Source of the DNA: Aquimarina brevivitae
GTDB taxonomy: Bacteria > Bacteroidota > Bacteroidia > Flavobacteriales > Flavobacteriaceae
NCBI RefSeq assembly: GCF_004216895.1
Contig: NZ_SGXE01000002.1
Coordinates: forward strand, 248,001-312,000
DNA: 64,000 nt
Direction of reading: 5' to 3'
Positions 34,966 through 43,822 of the stretch are shown here, piece by piece; within the stretch, counting starts at the first letter, position 1, and each line of letters begins with the position of its first letter. A program made the position numbers and the translations under genes. The notes beneath the pieces were generated by a model. That model saw only the letters and a list, made by a program, of their open reading frames with translations. It did not search any database and was not told the DNA's origin.

Positions 34966-35009
34966 CTGATGGTCAGCAGTAGTTTTTTGATTTTTGTACC
35001 GTATCTTTG
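34966..35009 (+). promoter_or_regulatory. cydA promoter with a degenerate palindrome at the activator position
   Basis: TATCTTTG at 35002-35009 is a perfect -7 box and places transcription start near 35015, after the alternative TTG start at 34994. The imperfect palindrome CTGAT-GGTC-AGCAG (34966-34979) is centred 29.5 nt before the -7 box, the same spacing as the regulon sites but with different bases. A further palindrome, GATTCT-TAAAG-AGAATC, lies at 34950-34966. Confidence 0.5.
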
Positions 35010-35029
35010 AAACACAAAGTTTCTCTTCT

Positions 35030-36412
35030 ATGGATACAGAAATTCTTGCCAGAATCCAATTTGCTTTTACTGTTGCATTTCACTACATCTACCCGCCATT
35101 AAGTATTGGTTTGGGGCTGTTGATGGTCATTTTCGAAAGTATTTACGTACGCACCAAAAAGAAAGAGTATCACGTGCTCGCTAAATTTTGGACTAAAATA
35201 TTTGCCTTAACCTTTGGGATTGGTGTGGTAACAGGAATCGTTATGGAATTTGAATTTGGAACCAATTGGGCGGTGTATAGCAGATACGTAGGGGATGTTT
35301 TTGGTAGCGCTTTAGCCGCAGAAGGTATTTTCGCATTTGCTTTAGAAAGTGGTTTTTTGGGCGTGCTCTTATTTGGATGGAACCGAGTCAAACCTTGGGT
35401 GCACCTGGTAGCTACGGTAGGTGTGTTCTTAGGGTCTATGTTTTCGGCCATATGGATTGTGGTGGCAAATAGTTGGCAACAAACACCAGCAGGTTATCAT
35501 ATCGTAGGCGAAGGATTGAACGCTCGGGCAGAGATTACTGATTTTTGGGCGATGGTATTTAATCCATCTAGTGTAGATCGATTACTACACGTATGGTTGG
35601 GTGCCTTCTTGGCAGGTGCTTTCCTGGTGCTGAGTGTACACGCTTATTATTTGATAAAAGGAAGGTATGTGGATATTTCTAAAAAAGCATTTAAAATAGC
35701 ATTGGTTGTAGCCACAGTGTTTTCGCTAAGTCAATTGGCTTCAGGTCACAGTTCTGCGGAAGGCGTTGCGGTATATCAACCGGCTAAATTGGCTGCTATG
35801 GAAGGGCATTTTGCTGCAAATGCACCGGCAGATATGTATATACTAGGTTGGGTAGATAAGGAACAGCAAAGGGTGTCGGGGATTAAAATTCCCGGAGGAC
35901 TATCTTTTTTAATGCATTATAATTTTAATTCACCAGTTACGGGGCTTACCGCTTTTCCTAAAGATGAACGTCCGCCTCAGGTAAATGCAGTTTTTCAGTT
36001 TTATCATATTATGGTAGCCATAGGGATGACGTTAATTCTGTTAACGTGTTTAGCGGTTTTCTTTTGGTTTAAAAAATCTTTGTTTGAAAAAAAATGGTTG
36101 TTGTGGATATTTGTATTTGCCGCTATATTACCACAAATAGCCAATCAAGTAGGTTGGTTTACTGCAGAGATGGGGCGCCAACCTTGGGTGGTGTATGGAC
36201 TTTTGAGAACTTCTGAAGCTTTTTCGCAGGCGGTAACAAGCAATCAGATTTTGTTTTCATTAATCCTATTTTTTGCGGTGTATAGTTTGTTGTTTTTACT
36301 CTTTGTCTACTTGCTCAATAAAAAAATTAAGCATGGGCCTTATGATGAGTCTGAAGATGATGATCGACCACTAACCAAAGGTATTACTGAAGTACTCACA
36401 GGAAACGCTTAA
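35030..36412 (+). CDS. cydA: Cytochrome bd ubiquinol oxidase subunit I
   Basis: A 460-residue inner-membrane subunit of the high-affinity quinol oxidase. It starts [20 protein letters not shown], which contains the haem-ligand His of helix I. The GRQPWVVYG signature (about 60% into the protein) and [15 protein letters not shown] are family motifs. There are about nine hydrophobic segments. The ATG at 35030 is preferred over an in-frame TTG at 34994 because the -7 box (35002-35009) lies between them. It is followed by cydB after 3 bp. The bd oxidase resists sulfide and nitric oxide in other bacteria, which fits its placement among sulfide genes. Confidence 0.96.
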   Translation: MDTEILARIQFAFTVAFHYIYPPLSIGLGLLMVIFESIYVRTKKKEYHVLAKFWTKIFALTFGIGVVTGIVMEFEFGTNWAVYSRYVGDVFGSALAAEGIFAFALESGFLGVLLFGWNRVKPWVHLVATVGVFLGSMFSAIWIVVANSWQQTPAGYHIVGEGLNARAEITDFWAMVFNPSSVDRLLHVWLGAFLAGAFLVLSVHAYYLIKGRYVDISKKAFKIALVVATVFSLSQLASGHSSAEGVAVYQPAKLAAMEGHFAANAPADMYILGWVDKEQQRVSGIKIPGGLSFLMHYNFNSPVTGLTAFPKDERPPQVNAVFQFYHIMVAIGMTLILLTCLAVFFWFKKSLFEKKWLLWIFVFAAILPQIANQVGWFTAEMGRQPWVVYGLLRTSEAFSQAVTSNQILFSLILFFAVYSLLFLLFVYLLNKKIKHGPYDESEDDDRPLTKGITEVLTGNA

Positions 36413-36415
36413 TTT

Positions 36416-37453
36416 ATGGAAACATTTTTAGGAATAGATTATCCCACTTGGTGGTTTTTAGTTGTAGGAGGTTTATTTTCTGGCTACGCCATATTGGATG
36501 GATTTGATTTTGGAGCAGGAGCGTGGCACTTATTTTTTAAAAGCGGGTATCAAAGACGAATTGCCCTCAATGCTGTGGGACCGGTTTGGGATGGTAATGA
36601 AGTTTGGCTGGTTATTGGAGGTGGAGCATTATTTGCTGGTTTTCCATTGATGTATGCTACCTTTTTCTCCTCAATGTATATTCCTTTTATGCTCTTTTTA
36701 GTATTTATTATTTTTAGAGCAATTGCCATAGAGTTCAGGGGTAAAGAAGAAATGAAATGGTGGCGAAAACTTTGGGATACGTGTTATAGTATCTCCAGCA
36801 TCATGCTTGCATTTTTATTAGGTATTGTATTAGGTAATGTGCTTCAAGGAATCGCTATTGGCGAAAACTATTTGTATCAAGAAGCTGGCTTTTTTGAATT
36901 TCTTAATCCTTATTCCTTAATGACGGGATGTACTTCCTTGGCGCTATTTATGGCACACGGAGCTATTTATTTGCTGCTTAAGACAGAGGGAAGAATGTTT
37001 GCAAAACTTACCCTTTTGTTAAAGAAAGGAATGATTTTCTTTATGGTAAGTTTTGGTATTACTACCTTGTATACCTTATTATATATTCCGCATTTATCAG
37101 ATGATTTTAAACAAAACCCTTACCTTTTTATAATTCCTGTACTAACGTTTTTGAGTATTGCAAATGTGCCGCGATTAGCTAATAAGAAGAGGTTTCGAAT
37201 TGCTTTTTTCTTTTCTTCGTTAACCATAGCATTTTTGTTGATGTTGGTAGCTATAGAGCTATATCCTAATCTTTTGATGTCTTCTATTGACCCTAAGTAC
37301 CATATTGATATCTACAATTCAGCTTCGTCTACCAAATCGTTGAAAATAATGATGACTTTCGTGGCGATAGGTGGGCCGCTGGTCTTGGGATATACCATTT
37401 TTGTGTATAGAACATTTAAAGGAAAAGTTCAATTGGATGAAACCAGTTACTAA
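36416..37453 (+). CDS. cydB: Cytochrome bd ubiquinol oxidase subunit II
   Basis: A 345-residue membrane partner of CydA. It contains GYAILDGFDFGAGAWHLFF and GPVWDGNEVWLVIGGGALFAGFP (split here around conserved DGNEVW), the CydB signatures, and about eight hydrophobic segments. It starts 3 bp after the cydA stop, so the two are co-translated. No CydX-like small subunit ORF is evident directly after it. Confidence 0.96.
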   Translation: METFLGIDYPTWWFLVVGGLFSGYAILDGFDFGAGAWHLFFKSGYQRRIALNAVGPVWDGNEVWLVIGGGALFAGFPLMYATFFSSMYIPFMLFLVFIIFRAIAIEFRGKEEMKWWRKLWDTCYSISSIMLAFLLGIVLGNVLQGIAIGENYLYQEAGFFEFLNPYSLMTGCTSLALFMAHGAIYLLLKTEGRMFAKLTLLLKKGMIFFMVSFGITTLYTLLYIPHLSDDFKQNPYLFIIPVLTFLSIANVPRLANKKRFRIAFFFSSLTIAFLLMLVAIELYPNLLMSSIDPKYHIDIYNSASSTKSLKIMMTFVAIGGPLVLGYTIFVYRTFKGKVQLDETSY

Positions 37454-37503
37454 GTTTTGATCTAGTAGTTACAACAAGCAATTTGCTACTTTTTAGGTGC
37501 TAG

Positions 37504-37547
37504 GTAACATTTGTTACAGACATTTGGGTGGGTATCGATTATTTTTG
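37504..37547 (+). promoter_or_regulatory. Crp/Fnr-type operator and -7 box of the YeeE/YedE genes
   Basis: GTAAC-ATTT-GTTAC at 37504-37517 and TATTTTTG at 37540-37547, a perfect -7 box. Centre-to-box distance is again 29.5 nt. The position implies transcription start near 37553 and supports the ATG at 37562 rather than a TTG at 37511. Confidence 0.75.
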
Positions 37548-37561
37548 TCAAAAAGAAAAAT

Positions 37562-38119
37562 ATGGAAATTTTAATGGATTCCTGGCCTTGGTATATATCG
37601 GGTCCAATGATTGCATTGGTAATGGGAATGTTGATTTTTGTCGGTAAAAATTTTGGAATGTCATCCAACCTTCGAACACTTTGCACGATTTGTGGAGCAG
37701 GTAGAACAACCCATTTTTTTAGGTTTGACTGGAAATCTCAACGCTGGAATCTACTTGTGGTACTCGGTGCCATTATTGGCGGTTTTATCGGTGCTCATTT
37801 GCTAAGTACAACAACAGATGTAGCCATACACCCAGAGGTAATCCATGAACTGAACACATTAGGATTTAATGATGCTGGATCTGCCTATTTACCAGAGAAA
37901 TTATTTGACACAAGTGTTTTTGGAGATGGTATTAGCCTTATATTCTTAATTGTAGGAGGTTTTTTAGTAGGTTTTGGAGCACGCTATGCAGGTGGATGTA
38001 CTTCTGGTCATGCCATTAGTGGACTAAGCAATTTTCAATTACCATCACTTATAGCCGTTATCGGCTTTTTTATAGGCGGTTTGGTCATGGTTCATTTGTT
38101 ATTTCCTTTATTATTTTAA
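37562..38119 (+). CDS. YeeE/YedE family sulfur transport protein, first half
   Basis: A 185-residue membrane protein with about four to five hydrophobic helices. It carries the family's conserved cysteine motifs LCTICGAGR (about residues 40-48) and RYAGGCTSGHAISG (about 142-155). In the YeeE/TsuA family such cysteines pass thiosulfate (or another reduced sulfur species) through the membrane. The protein is half the length of full TsuA, and the second half is encoded by the next gene 3 bp downstream. The substrate, thiosulfate or sulfide-derived, is inferred. Confidence 0.9.
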   Translation: MEILMDSWPWYISGPMIALVMGMLIFVGKNFGMSSNLRTLCTICGAGRTTHFFRFDWKSQRWNLLVVLGAIIGGFIGAHLLSTTTDVAIHPEVIHELNTLGFNDAGSAYLPEKLFDTSVFGDGISLIFLIVGGFLVGFGARYAGGCTSGHAISGLSNFQLPSLIAVIGFFIGGLVMVHLLFPLLF

Positions 38120-38122
38120 GAT

Positions 38123-38536
38123 ATGAGAGCAGTCGTTTATTTAGTTATCGGAGTCATTTTTGGTATAACCATGTATAAATCAGAAGCAGCGTCTTGGTTT
38201 AGGATCTATGAAATGTTTCAGTTTAAATCCTTTCATATGTATGGCATTATTGGCTCAGCTTTGATTGTTGGTGCACTACTGATATTTTTGATCAAAAGAT
38301 TTAAACTAAAATCAATATACGGGGAGCGAATTGTTTTTATGCCAAAAGAGCGGAGTTTTAGCAGGTACATGTTTGGAGGTATTTTATTTGGATTAGGTTG
38401 GGCGCTGGCTGGAGCGTGTCCAGGACCCATGTTTACTTTGATAGGAGCCGGCTATAGTCCTATTTTAGTAGTGATAGCTTCTGCAATTTTAGGAACCTAT
38501 GTTTACGGACTACTTAAAGATAAGCTGCCACATTAA
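38123..38536 (+). CDS. YeeE/YedE family sulfur transport protein, second half (DUF6691-like)
   Basis: A 137-residue membrane protein with about four hydrophobic segments and the motif GWALAGACPGPMF (about residues 93-105), the Cys-containing half-transporter signature that pairs with the previous protein. It starts 3 bp after it, so stoichiometric co-translation is likely. Split YeeE/YedE pairs beside MBL-rhodanese genes are known in proteobacteria and Bacteroidota. Confidence 0.9.
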   Translation: MRAVVYLVIGVIFGITMYKSEAASWFRIYEMFQFKSFHMYGIIGSALIVGALLIFLIKRFKLKSIYGERIVFMPKERSFSRYMFGGILFGLGWALAGACPGPMFTLIGAGYSPILVVIASAILGTYVYGLLKDKLPH

Positions 38537-38546
38537 ACAACATAGG

Positions 38547-40001
38547 TTATTTAAATAATTCAGGAAACGTGGAGAACTCTATTTGCCAAACAAGCGGAAG
38601 TAAATAGTAAACCATCACTGTAGCAATAAGGATAGAAATTATATTCATCCACAATCCTGCACGAACCATTTGTTTTATGGAAAGTAACCCAGAGCCAAAT
38701 ACAACTGCATTGGGGGGTGTTGCCACCGGAAGCATAAAGGCACAGGATGCTGCAATAGTTGCCCCAATCATTAGAAAATAGGGGTGAATATCAATTGAAA
38801 ATGCCAGAGCAGCTAACACTGGCATGAGCATTGCTGCGGTGGCTACGTTGGAGGTGATTTCTGTTAGAAAATTAACTACAGCTACAATCCCTAACAGCAT
38901 TAATAGCATTGGCAGTGATTTAAATATCACCAACTGATCTCCTATCCAGGCTGCTAGCCCAGAGGTTTTAAAACCTTCTGCCAATGCAAGTCCTCCTCCA
39001 AATAGTAGTAGGATCCCCCAAGGTATTCGTTCTGCAGTTTTCCAGTCTATAATACCTAATCTTTTCTTTTTCCCTGAAGGAATTAAAAATAATAGTAGCA
39101 CGCCAATAATGGCTATTACGGTATCGTTGATGCCTGGAAGTATTTTTTTCAATAGAAATGAACTACAAATCCAAGAAATTGCTATTACGATGAATATGAA
39201 GAAAACTGCTTTCTCCTGATATTGCATTGTACCTAATTCTTTTAGTTGCTTATAAATAGCGGATTTGCCCCCGGGTATCTCTTGCAACTTATGAAAAGAT
39301 TTGAACTGAGTTAGATAAACCCAACCAATTACTAGCATTAAGAGGCTAAAAGGTAAACCTATGCACATCCATTGCGTAAAACTGATAGTTTGTCCATAGA
39401 GTTCTTCCACAATACCTACAAAGATGATATTGGTTGGAGTCCCTATAATGGTCGCAATACCCCCTATAGAACATCCATAAGCTATTGCGAGCATTAGGGA
39501 TCGTCCCATCACTTGTTTTTGTTTTTTAGAAACCTCTAAACTGGTGACTATGGCTAGTCCAATAGGCAACATCATTACTGCAGTAGCGGTATTGGAAATC
39601 CACATGCTTAGAAATGCTGTAGCCATCATAAAACCTAAAATCACTTTGTTCCAGTTGGTACCAACCCTATAGATAATAGTTAAAGCAATGCGTTTATGCA
39701 GCTTTGTTTTTTCTATGGCTGCCGCGATGATAAATCCACCAAGAAATAGAAATAGCATTTGATTTGCAAAAGCTGATGAAGTTTCGTTTGCCGAAAGTAC
39801 TCCTGTTAATGGAAATAAAATTAACGGCAATAATGCAGTGGCCGCAATGGGTATCGCTTCAGTAATCCACCAGACTGCCACCCATACGGCAATGGCTAGT
39901 GTAGCAATACCTTTTGGATTTAATCCCTTGGGATGCAGAAAGAAATTCAGTATCACAAAAGATAGTGGTCCTAATAAAAGTCCGATGGTTTTTATTTTCA
40001 T
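38547..40001 (-). CDS. SLC13/DASS family sodium-anion symporter
   Basis: A 484-residue inner-membrane transporter with about 11-12 hydrophobic helices. It contains two SNT-type motifs that bind sodium and the substrate: MWISNTATAVMMLPIG (first half) and TSNVATAAMLMPVLAAL (second half). It also has GTPTNIIFVGIV. The family carries di/tricarboxylates or sulfate with sodium. Two RCK/TrkA-C inserts, common in putative sulfate DASS proteins, are absent, so a dicarboxylate remains possible. It is convergent with the YeeE/YedE pair, 10 bp apart, and lacks the GTAAC operator. Confidence 0.9.
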   Translation of the reverse strand: MKIKTIGLLLGPLSFVILNFFLHPKGLNPKGIATLAIAVWVAVWWITEAIPIAATALLPLILFPLTGVLSANETSSAFANQMLFLFLGGFIIAAAIEKTKLHKRIALTIIYRVGTNWNKVILGFMMATAFLSMWISNTATAVMMLPIGLAIVTSLEVSKKQKQVMGRSLMLAIAYGCSIGGIATIIGTPTNIIFVGIVEELYGQTISFTQWMCIGLPFSLLMLVIGWVYLTQFKSFHKLQEIPGGKSAIYKQLKELGTMQYQEKAVFFIFIVIAISWICSSFLLKKILPGINDTVIAIIGVLLLFLIPSGKKKRLGIIDWKTAERIPWGILLLFGGGLALAEGFKTSGLAAWIGDQLVIFKSLPMLLMLLGIVAVVNFLTEITSNVATAAMLMPVLAALAFSIDIHPYFLMIGATIAASCAFMLPVATPPNAVVFGSGLLSIKQMVRAGLWMNIISILIATVMVYYLLPLVWQIEFSTFPELFK

Positions 40002-40062
40002 TTCAGCAGCATATAAAGTAGGTAAGTTACTTTAATTTATGAAATCGAAATAATCTTAGTCA

Positions 40063-40092
40063 TAAAAAAGGTGCACTGTTATGGTGCACCTT
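40063..40092 (-). terminator. Terminator after the OmpA-like gene
   Basis: AAGGTGCAC (40068-40076), a 7-nt loop and GTGCACCTT (40084-40092). On the minus strand the stem is followed by a T run, 32 bp past the OmpA-like stop. Confidence 0.85.
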
Positions 40093-40123
40093 AAATTCTA
40101 TTAGAATTCAACGTAAAGGAAGT

Positions 40124-40942
40124 TTATCCTTTATCGTTTTTCATATTATTTTTAACTGTTTGGTAAAAGTTATCAAAATTAGGATCAATAATGATTCTGG
40201 TAACGGTTTCTATACTTTCCATACCATACTCACTTTTACCAACTACTTCGATGCGCTTAGGGTCCACCTTGAAATCTTTTTGCAGCGCTCTAGCTACTGC
40301 CGCAGCTTGTAGGGAACTCAAATCCCAATTATCCGAAAGGGGTTTACCATCGAATTTTAGTGCATTGCTATTTCCTTCAACAATTACGTGTAGATCTTTC
40401 TTTTGATTTAGTACGCCAGCGATTTTACCCAGCACACCTTTAGCTTTGTCTTCAAGCTTATAGGATTTGTCTGGATCTCCAAATAAGTTGGCGTTAGGAA
40501 TCACCATATATACCACACCTTGCTTCACCGTAATATTAGCATCACCACCAATTTTATCTTTAAAAATGGTCAAAGCCGCTAAATTGATAGAATCTTTTTT
40601 AGTGATTTCATCATTAATGGTCTTAAGCTGCTTATCTTTCTCCTGCACGGTCTTCAACAATTTTTCGGAGTTCTCAGCTTTCTTTTTAGATAGTTCGGTA
40701 AAACTACCCATATTGGCTAGTAATGATTCATTGGTCTCTTTAAGGCTTTTTACCTGAGCTTCCATTGATTTAGCTTTGGATTCTGCTACAGAAATTTGTT
40801 TGCTGGTCTCCGCTAGTTCGTTTTTGGTAGTTCTAAGCTCGTTTCTAAGTTTGTCAATTTCTGCTAAAAGATCTTTTTTCTTTTGTGCTTGTAGACTGGT
40901 TACCGTTAATACTAAGGTAGTTAATAAAATAAATTTGTTCAT
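40124..40942 (-). CDS. OmpA-like domain protein with N-terminal coiled coil
   Basis: A 272-residue envelope protein. It has a signal peptide (residues 1-19, VTSLQAQ), a long coiled coil (about 22-125, DLLAEIDKLRNELRTTKNEL onward) and an OmpA-like peptidoglycan-binding domain (about 145-255). That domain contains VIVEGNSNALKF, DLSSLQAAAVARALQ and RIEVVGKSEYG, matching the usual LxxxRAxxVxxxL pattern loosely. It may bridge the outer membrane or periplasm to the wall. It is monocistronic, with its own terminator. Confidence 0.85.
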   Translation of the reverse strand: MNKFILLTTLVLTVTSLQAQKKKDLLAEIDKLRNELRTTKNELAETSKQISVAESKAKSMEAQVKSLKETNESLLANMGSFTELSKKKAENSEKLLKTVQEKDKQLKTINDEITKKDSINLAALTIFKDKIGGDANITVKQGVVYMVIPNANLFGDPDKSYKLEDKAKGVLGKIAGVLNQKKDLHVIVEGNSNALKFDGKPLSDNWDLSSLQAAAVARALQKDFKVDPKRIEVVGKSEYGMESIETVTRIIIDPNFDNFYQTVKNNMKNDKG

Positions 40943-41002
40943 AGTTATTATGATTTGTTGCAGGCGCTAAAGTAAAACTTTTTTGCAATAATTAAATTTT
41001 TT

Positions 41003-41443
41003 CTAATCGGTTTTGTTTAATAATTCTTTTGCGTTTTTAATGCTACTATTCACAGCATCACGCATTTGCTCCACTTCTTGTTGTTCTTTTTTTAATTCTT
41101 GTAATTGTTTCTTTAGTTGATCTGGTGTGTAATCATTTAATTTGGTACCCTGATGAGGAAACTTTTCACTAAAATCCTGCATCCAGTCCATCATAAAATC
41201 ATAGGCGTTTTTTAACTCTTCTTGTGCCTGGCTATATTGCTGGCCTATAGCTGTAGTATCTTTTTTTGCTTCTAAATCTTTGATTAAAGAACTTAATTCC
41301 CCCATCTTAGGCATTACGTCATCGTGGGCAAATACGATTTCTTGCATCGTCTTGTCAAATTCTTTTTCTTCTTCTGAAACTGAATTACATGATGTGAATA
41401 TACACAACACTAATGGGATAAAAAGTAAATTATAAATTTTCAT
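41003..41443 (-). CDS. Small hypothetical lipoprotein
   Basis: A 146-residue protein with a lipobox (FTSC, Cys ~19) after a hydrophobic signal, so it is probably a membrane-anchored lipoprotein. The mature part is helical and charged (EEEKEFDKTMQEIVFAHDDV, then KKQLQELKKEQQEVEQMRD), suggesting an alpha-helical coiled structure. Similar short lipoproteins occur in flavobacteria without known function. It stands alone between two genes on the same strand. Confidence 0.75.
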   Translation of the reverse strand: MKIYNLLFIPLVLCIFTSCNSVSEEEKEFDKTMQEIVFAHDDVMPKMGELSSLIKDLEAKKDTTAIGQQYSQAQEELKNAYDFMMDWMQDFSEKFPHQGTKLNDYTPDQLKKQLQELKKEQQEVEQMRDAVNSSIKNAKELLNKTD

Positions 41444-41505
41444 AAATGATTCTTTAAGTTTAAAAATAAGAACTTAAACCTTCTTTTAAAAGTTGGAGCA
41501 GCTTT

Positions 41506-42030
41506 TTATTCGTTAAGATATTGCTTTGGAATTGGGTTTTCAGGTGTTTCTGAACACCAATATACATTGATAATCCACCATCTATTTCCATCGTTAAGGA
41601 GCTGAATACTGTTGATTCCTCTCATAAATGGAGTTTTATCAGATTTACTTTTAAAAGAAGCATAAGTGCTAAAAACTTGTGCTATGTTGCCGTAGGTATC
41701 AACTGATCTGTGTATTTCGTTTTCGAAAAAACCATTGGCAATAAGCCACTTACCCGAGGTCTCTATGTATTGCTGGGGAGATAGAAATCTAACGTTGATG
41801 TCACCATTTTGAGCTTTTCCACTAGGAATTAATTTAGCTTCGGGTTTAAACAAATATTGGAAAAGTGCCCAATCTCGTTCTTCCCCTTTTTCGCCAGAGA
41901 TTACTTCATAAAGTGTATTGATAATAGAATCCACACTGTCAACATGTTTAGCATAGTCCCCGCTATTTTGCTGGGCGTTTACAGCATGGATATAAAAAGG
42001 AAATATAATCAGTAGTAGTATTTTTTTCAT
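41506..42030 (-). CDS. Exported NTF2-like/SnoaL-type protein
   Basis: A 174-residue protein with a signal peptide (residues 1-19, IHAVNAQ). The mature part has the helix-sheet pattern of NTF2-like folds: an N-terminal helix (IINTLYEVISGEKGEERDW), then beta strands with RSVDTYGNIAQVFSTYASF and RGINSIQLLNDGNRWWIINV. The latter is typical of SnoaL/NTF2 enzymes or ligand-binding proteins. A catalytic site cannot be assigned. Confidence 0.7.
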   Translation of the reverse strand: MKKILLLIIFPFYIHAVNAQQNSGDYAKHVDSVDSIINTLYEVISGEKGEERDWALFQYLFKPEAKLIPSGKAQNGDINVRFLSPQQYIETSGKWLIANGFFENEIHRSVDTYGNIAQVFSTYASFKSKSDKTPFMRGINSIQLLNDGNRWWIINVYWCSETPENPIPKQYLNE

Positions 42031-42482
42031 AAGTAAAACTTGATCTTGTACTTATAACAGTATTTATTAAAGAATATTTTAAGCAATTCATAATTTTAAT
42101 TTTAGTTAAAAGACATATCGTAGGTAATACTGTTTATCAATGGAAAAGACTATTGAAGTATAGCCATTAACAACACTTATAAAACAATAGGTACACCAGT
42201 CCCGGTAGCGGATTGAAACGATCCGGTGGCTAAGGAAAAGATACGATCTGTTAACTAATTACATCAATTTAAATACAGGTGTAATGAAAATCAGATAGTT
42301 ATAAATACTTTTTATTTCTTGTTTTTTTATATTTTTAAAAAATCAAACCATTGGGGGTAACACTATATTCATCATATTGATATAGGGATAGAAACCTATA
42401 TTAACAAATGGCTACTATGCTAGATGGTAATTTGCAAGTATTGTAATTCTCCATCTCTGATTTTAGTTTAAACACTTATCAT
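42031..42482. other. Gene-free interval of about 450 bp
   Basis: I see no credible ORF or tRNA. A GC-richer patch near 42199-42235 holds a small hairpin, CGGAT-7 nt-ATCCG (42209-42225), which does not match a riboswitch I recognise. The interval separates divergent genes and presumably holds both promoters, though no clean TAnnTTTG box was found. Confidence 0.4.
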
Positions 42483-43091
42483 ATGAAAACTTACTTTTTA
42501 TGTATTATTTGCGGAGTTCTTTGTTTCTCTTGTTCCAGTGATGACGATGCGGTTGTCATTGTGCCTGATTTTACCGTATCCCAAATCACAGATGAACGTG
42601 ATGGGAATACGTACGCAACAGTAAAAATTGGAACGCAGGTTTGGTTCGCTGAAAACCTCAATTATGAATTACCTAATGGACAGAGTAGGTGCTATGAAGA
42701 TTTGGCTAGTAATTGTTTTACGAATGGAAGATTATACCGAGCAGACGATGCCGCTACTGCTTGCCCTGATGGATGGCATTTACCGAGAGATGCAGAGTGG
42801 CAGGAACTAATTGATTATCTTGGTGGCAATAGTACTGCCTTAGCTTTATTTGAAGTAGATGCGGAATTGCAAGGACAAAAAGTAAATTTCAATTTACTAC
42901 CATCAGGACGCTATTGGTCAAGTCAAGTAGGATATGAGTTTATGAATACCATCGGGTTTTATTGGACGTCAAGCCCAGGAATTTCCCAGTTTACCACTTT
43001 TAAATACAAGGAATTTAATCCAGGTTCCACTCTTTCTACTCTTCAGGAAAATCCTAGTAGAGGTATGAGTTGTCGCTGTGTGAAGGACTAA
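42483..43091 (+). CDS. FISUMP-domain lipoprotein
   Basis: A 202-residue lipoprotein with the lipobox FSCSSDDD near residue 17. The body is the Fibrobacter succinogenes major paralogous (FISUMP) domain: TVKIGTQVWFAENLNY, GRLYRADDAATACPDGWHLP, EWQELIDYLGG and the terminal MSCRCVKD. The domain is common in secreted or surface proteins of Bacteroidota. Its role is unknown, and adhesion or surface display is often assumed. Confidence 0.9.
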   Translation: MKTYFLCIICGVLCFSCSSDDDAVVIVPDFTVSQITDERDGNTYATVKIGTQVWFAENLNYELPNGQSRCYEDLASNCFTNGRLYRADDAATACPDGWHLPRDAEWQELIDYLGGNSTALALFEVDAELQGQKVNFNLLPSGRYWSSQVGYEFMNTIGFYWTSSPGISQFTTFKYKEFNPGSTLSTLQENPSRGMSCRCVKD

Positions 43092-43216
43092 CCCTTTTTT
43101 TAGTGATTTTAAGTGAAAGTAGCTTAGTAACCTTATACTCTAGGTGTGCCTCTATAACTATCTGGTAGCAACAATTTGTTAGGTATATCCGTAAAGCATA
43201 AAGTAGGAGTAAGCTA

Positions 43217-43645
43217 TTATAAACCAAGTAAAGGTGAATTTTTAACTTTATGATAGGTTAAACCGGCTTTTATACAGCTTTTTAGTTCAGTTGCTGGTAA
43301 TCTCTGTTTTAAATCAAAAAGTAGTGCTCTATTTTTTTCATAGGTAAAAAGATCACGATAGACCAGTTTAAATGTTGGTATGAGCTTTGTGGTGCACTGA
43401 AAATACATTGCAAATTGATCCGGTGCTTTTGATTTCCAATCCATACGAAGTGTACTACCTATGTCAGTAGTATAGCTTGGTTCTCCCCATTTTAAACTTT
43501 CTTCAATGGTATGGATTTCTTCGCATGCGTCAGCGGTATCTATAATCAGTTGTCGAAGTTCTAACAAACGACCTCTTACATACGAAGGGTAACTGTTCAT
43601 TTTCTGTTTGGCTTCAGGTGTGGTGATAACAGTTAGAAGATCCAT
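43217..43645 (-). CDS. DUF1801 domain protein
   Basis: A 142-residue soluble cytoplasmic protein. The segment IEESLKWGEPSYTTD, followed by a beta-rich part (QFAMYFQCTTKLIPTF) and the C-terminal LKSCIKAGLTYHK, matches the DUF1801 (YdhG-like) family of unknown function. No signal peptide. It stands alone. Confidence 0.8.
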   Translation of the reverse strand: MDLLTVITTPEAKQKMNSYPSYVRGRLLELRQLIIDTADACEEIHTIEESLKWGEPSYTTDIGSTLRMDWKSKAPDQFAMYFQCTTKLIPTFKLVYRDLFTYEKNRALLFDLKQRLPATELKSCIKAGLTYHKVKNSPLLGL

Positions 43646-43672
43646 TGCTGAGGGAGTTTGCTAGGTTATAGT

Positions 43673-43756
43673 TTATTTTTTCTTTTGATTGAAAACAATT
43701 TTAAGAATCAGTAATCCTAAAAAGAAACCAATAGAAAATAATAGTGCAGTATCCAT
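43673..43756 (-). CDS. Putative 27-residue membrane peptide
   Basis: The reading frame MDTALLFSIGFFLGLLILKI continues to VFNQKKK. It is a single hydrophobic helix with a positively charged C-terminal tail, a typical small bitopic membrane protein. It lies between two minus-strand genes without overlap. No homologue can be checked here. The codon content and complete helix support it moderately. Confidence 0.4.
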   Translation of the reverse strand: MDTALLFSIGFFLGLLILKIVFNQKKK

Positions 43757-43822
43757 AATTATATAGTTTATAAGCCCTTAAGAAAGATAGTAAATAAATC
43801 TGAAATAGGTGTGATACGTTAT

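Noticed and set aside
34994-35029. TTG start giving a 472-residue CydA
   Set aside because: The -7 box at 35002-35009 lies inside this extension, so transcription starts after it. The ATG at 35030 begins the canonical N-terminus.
37511-37561. TTG start giving a 202-residue YeeE protein
   Set aside because: It lies inside the operator and promoter. The ATG at 37562 follows the predicted transcription start.
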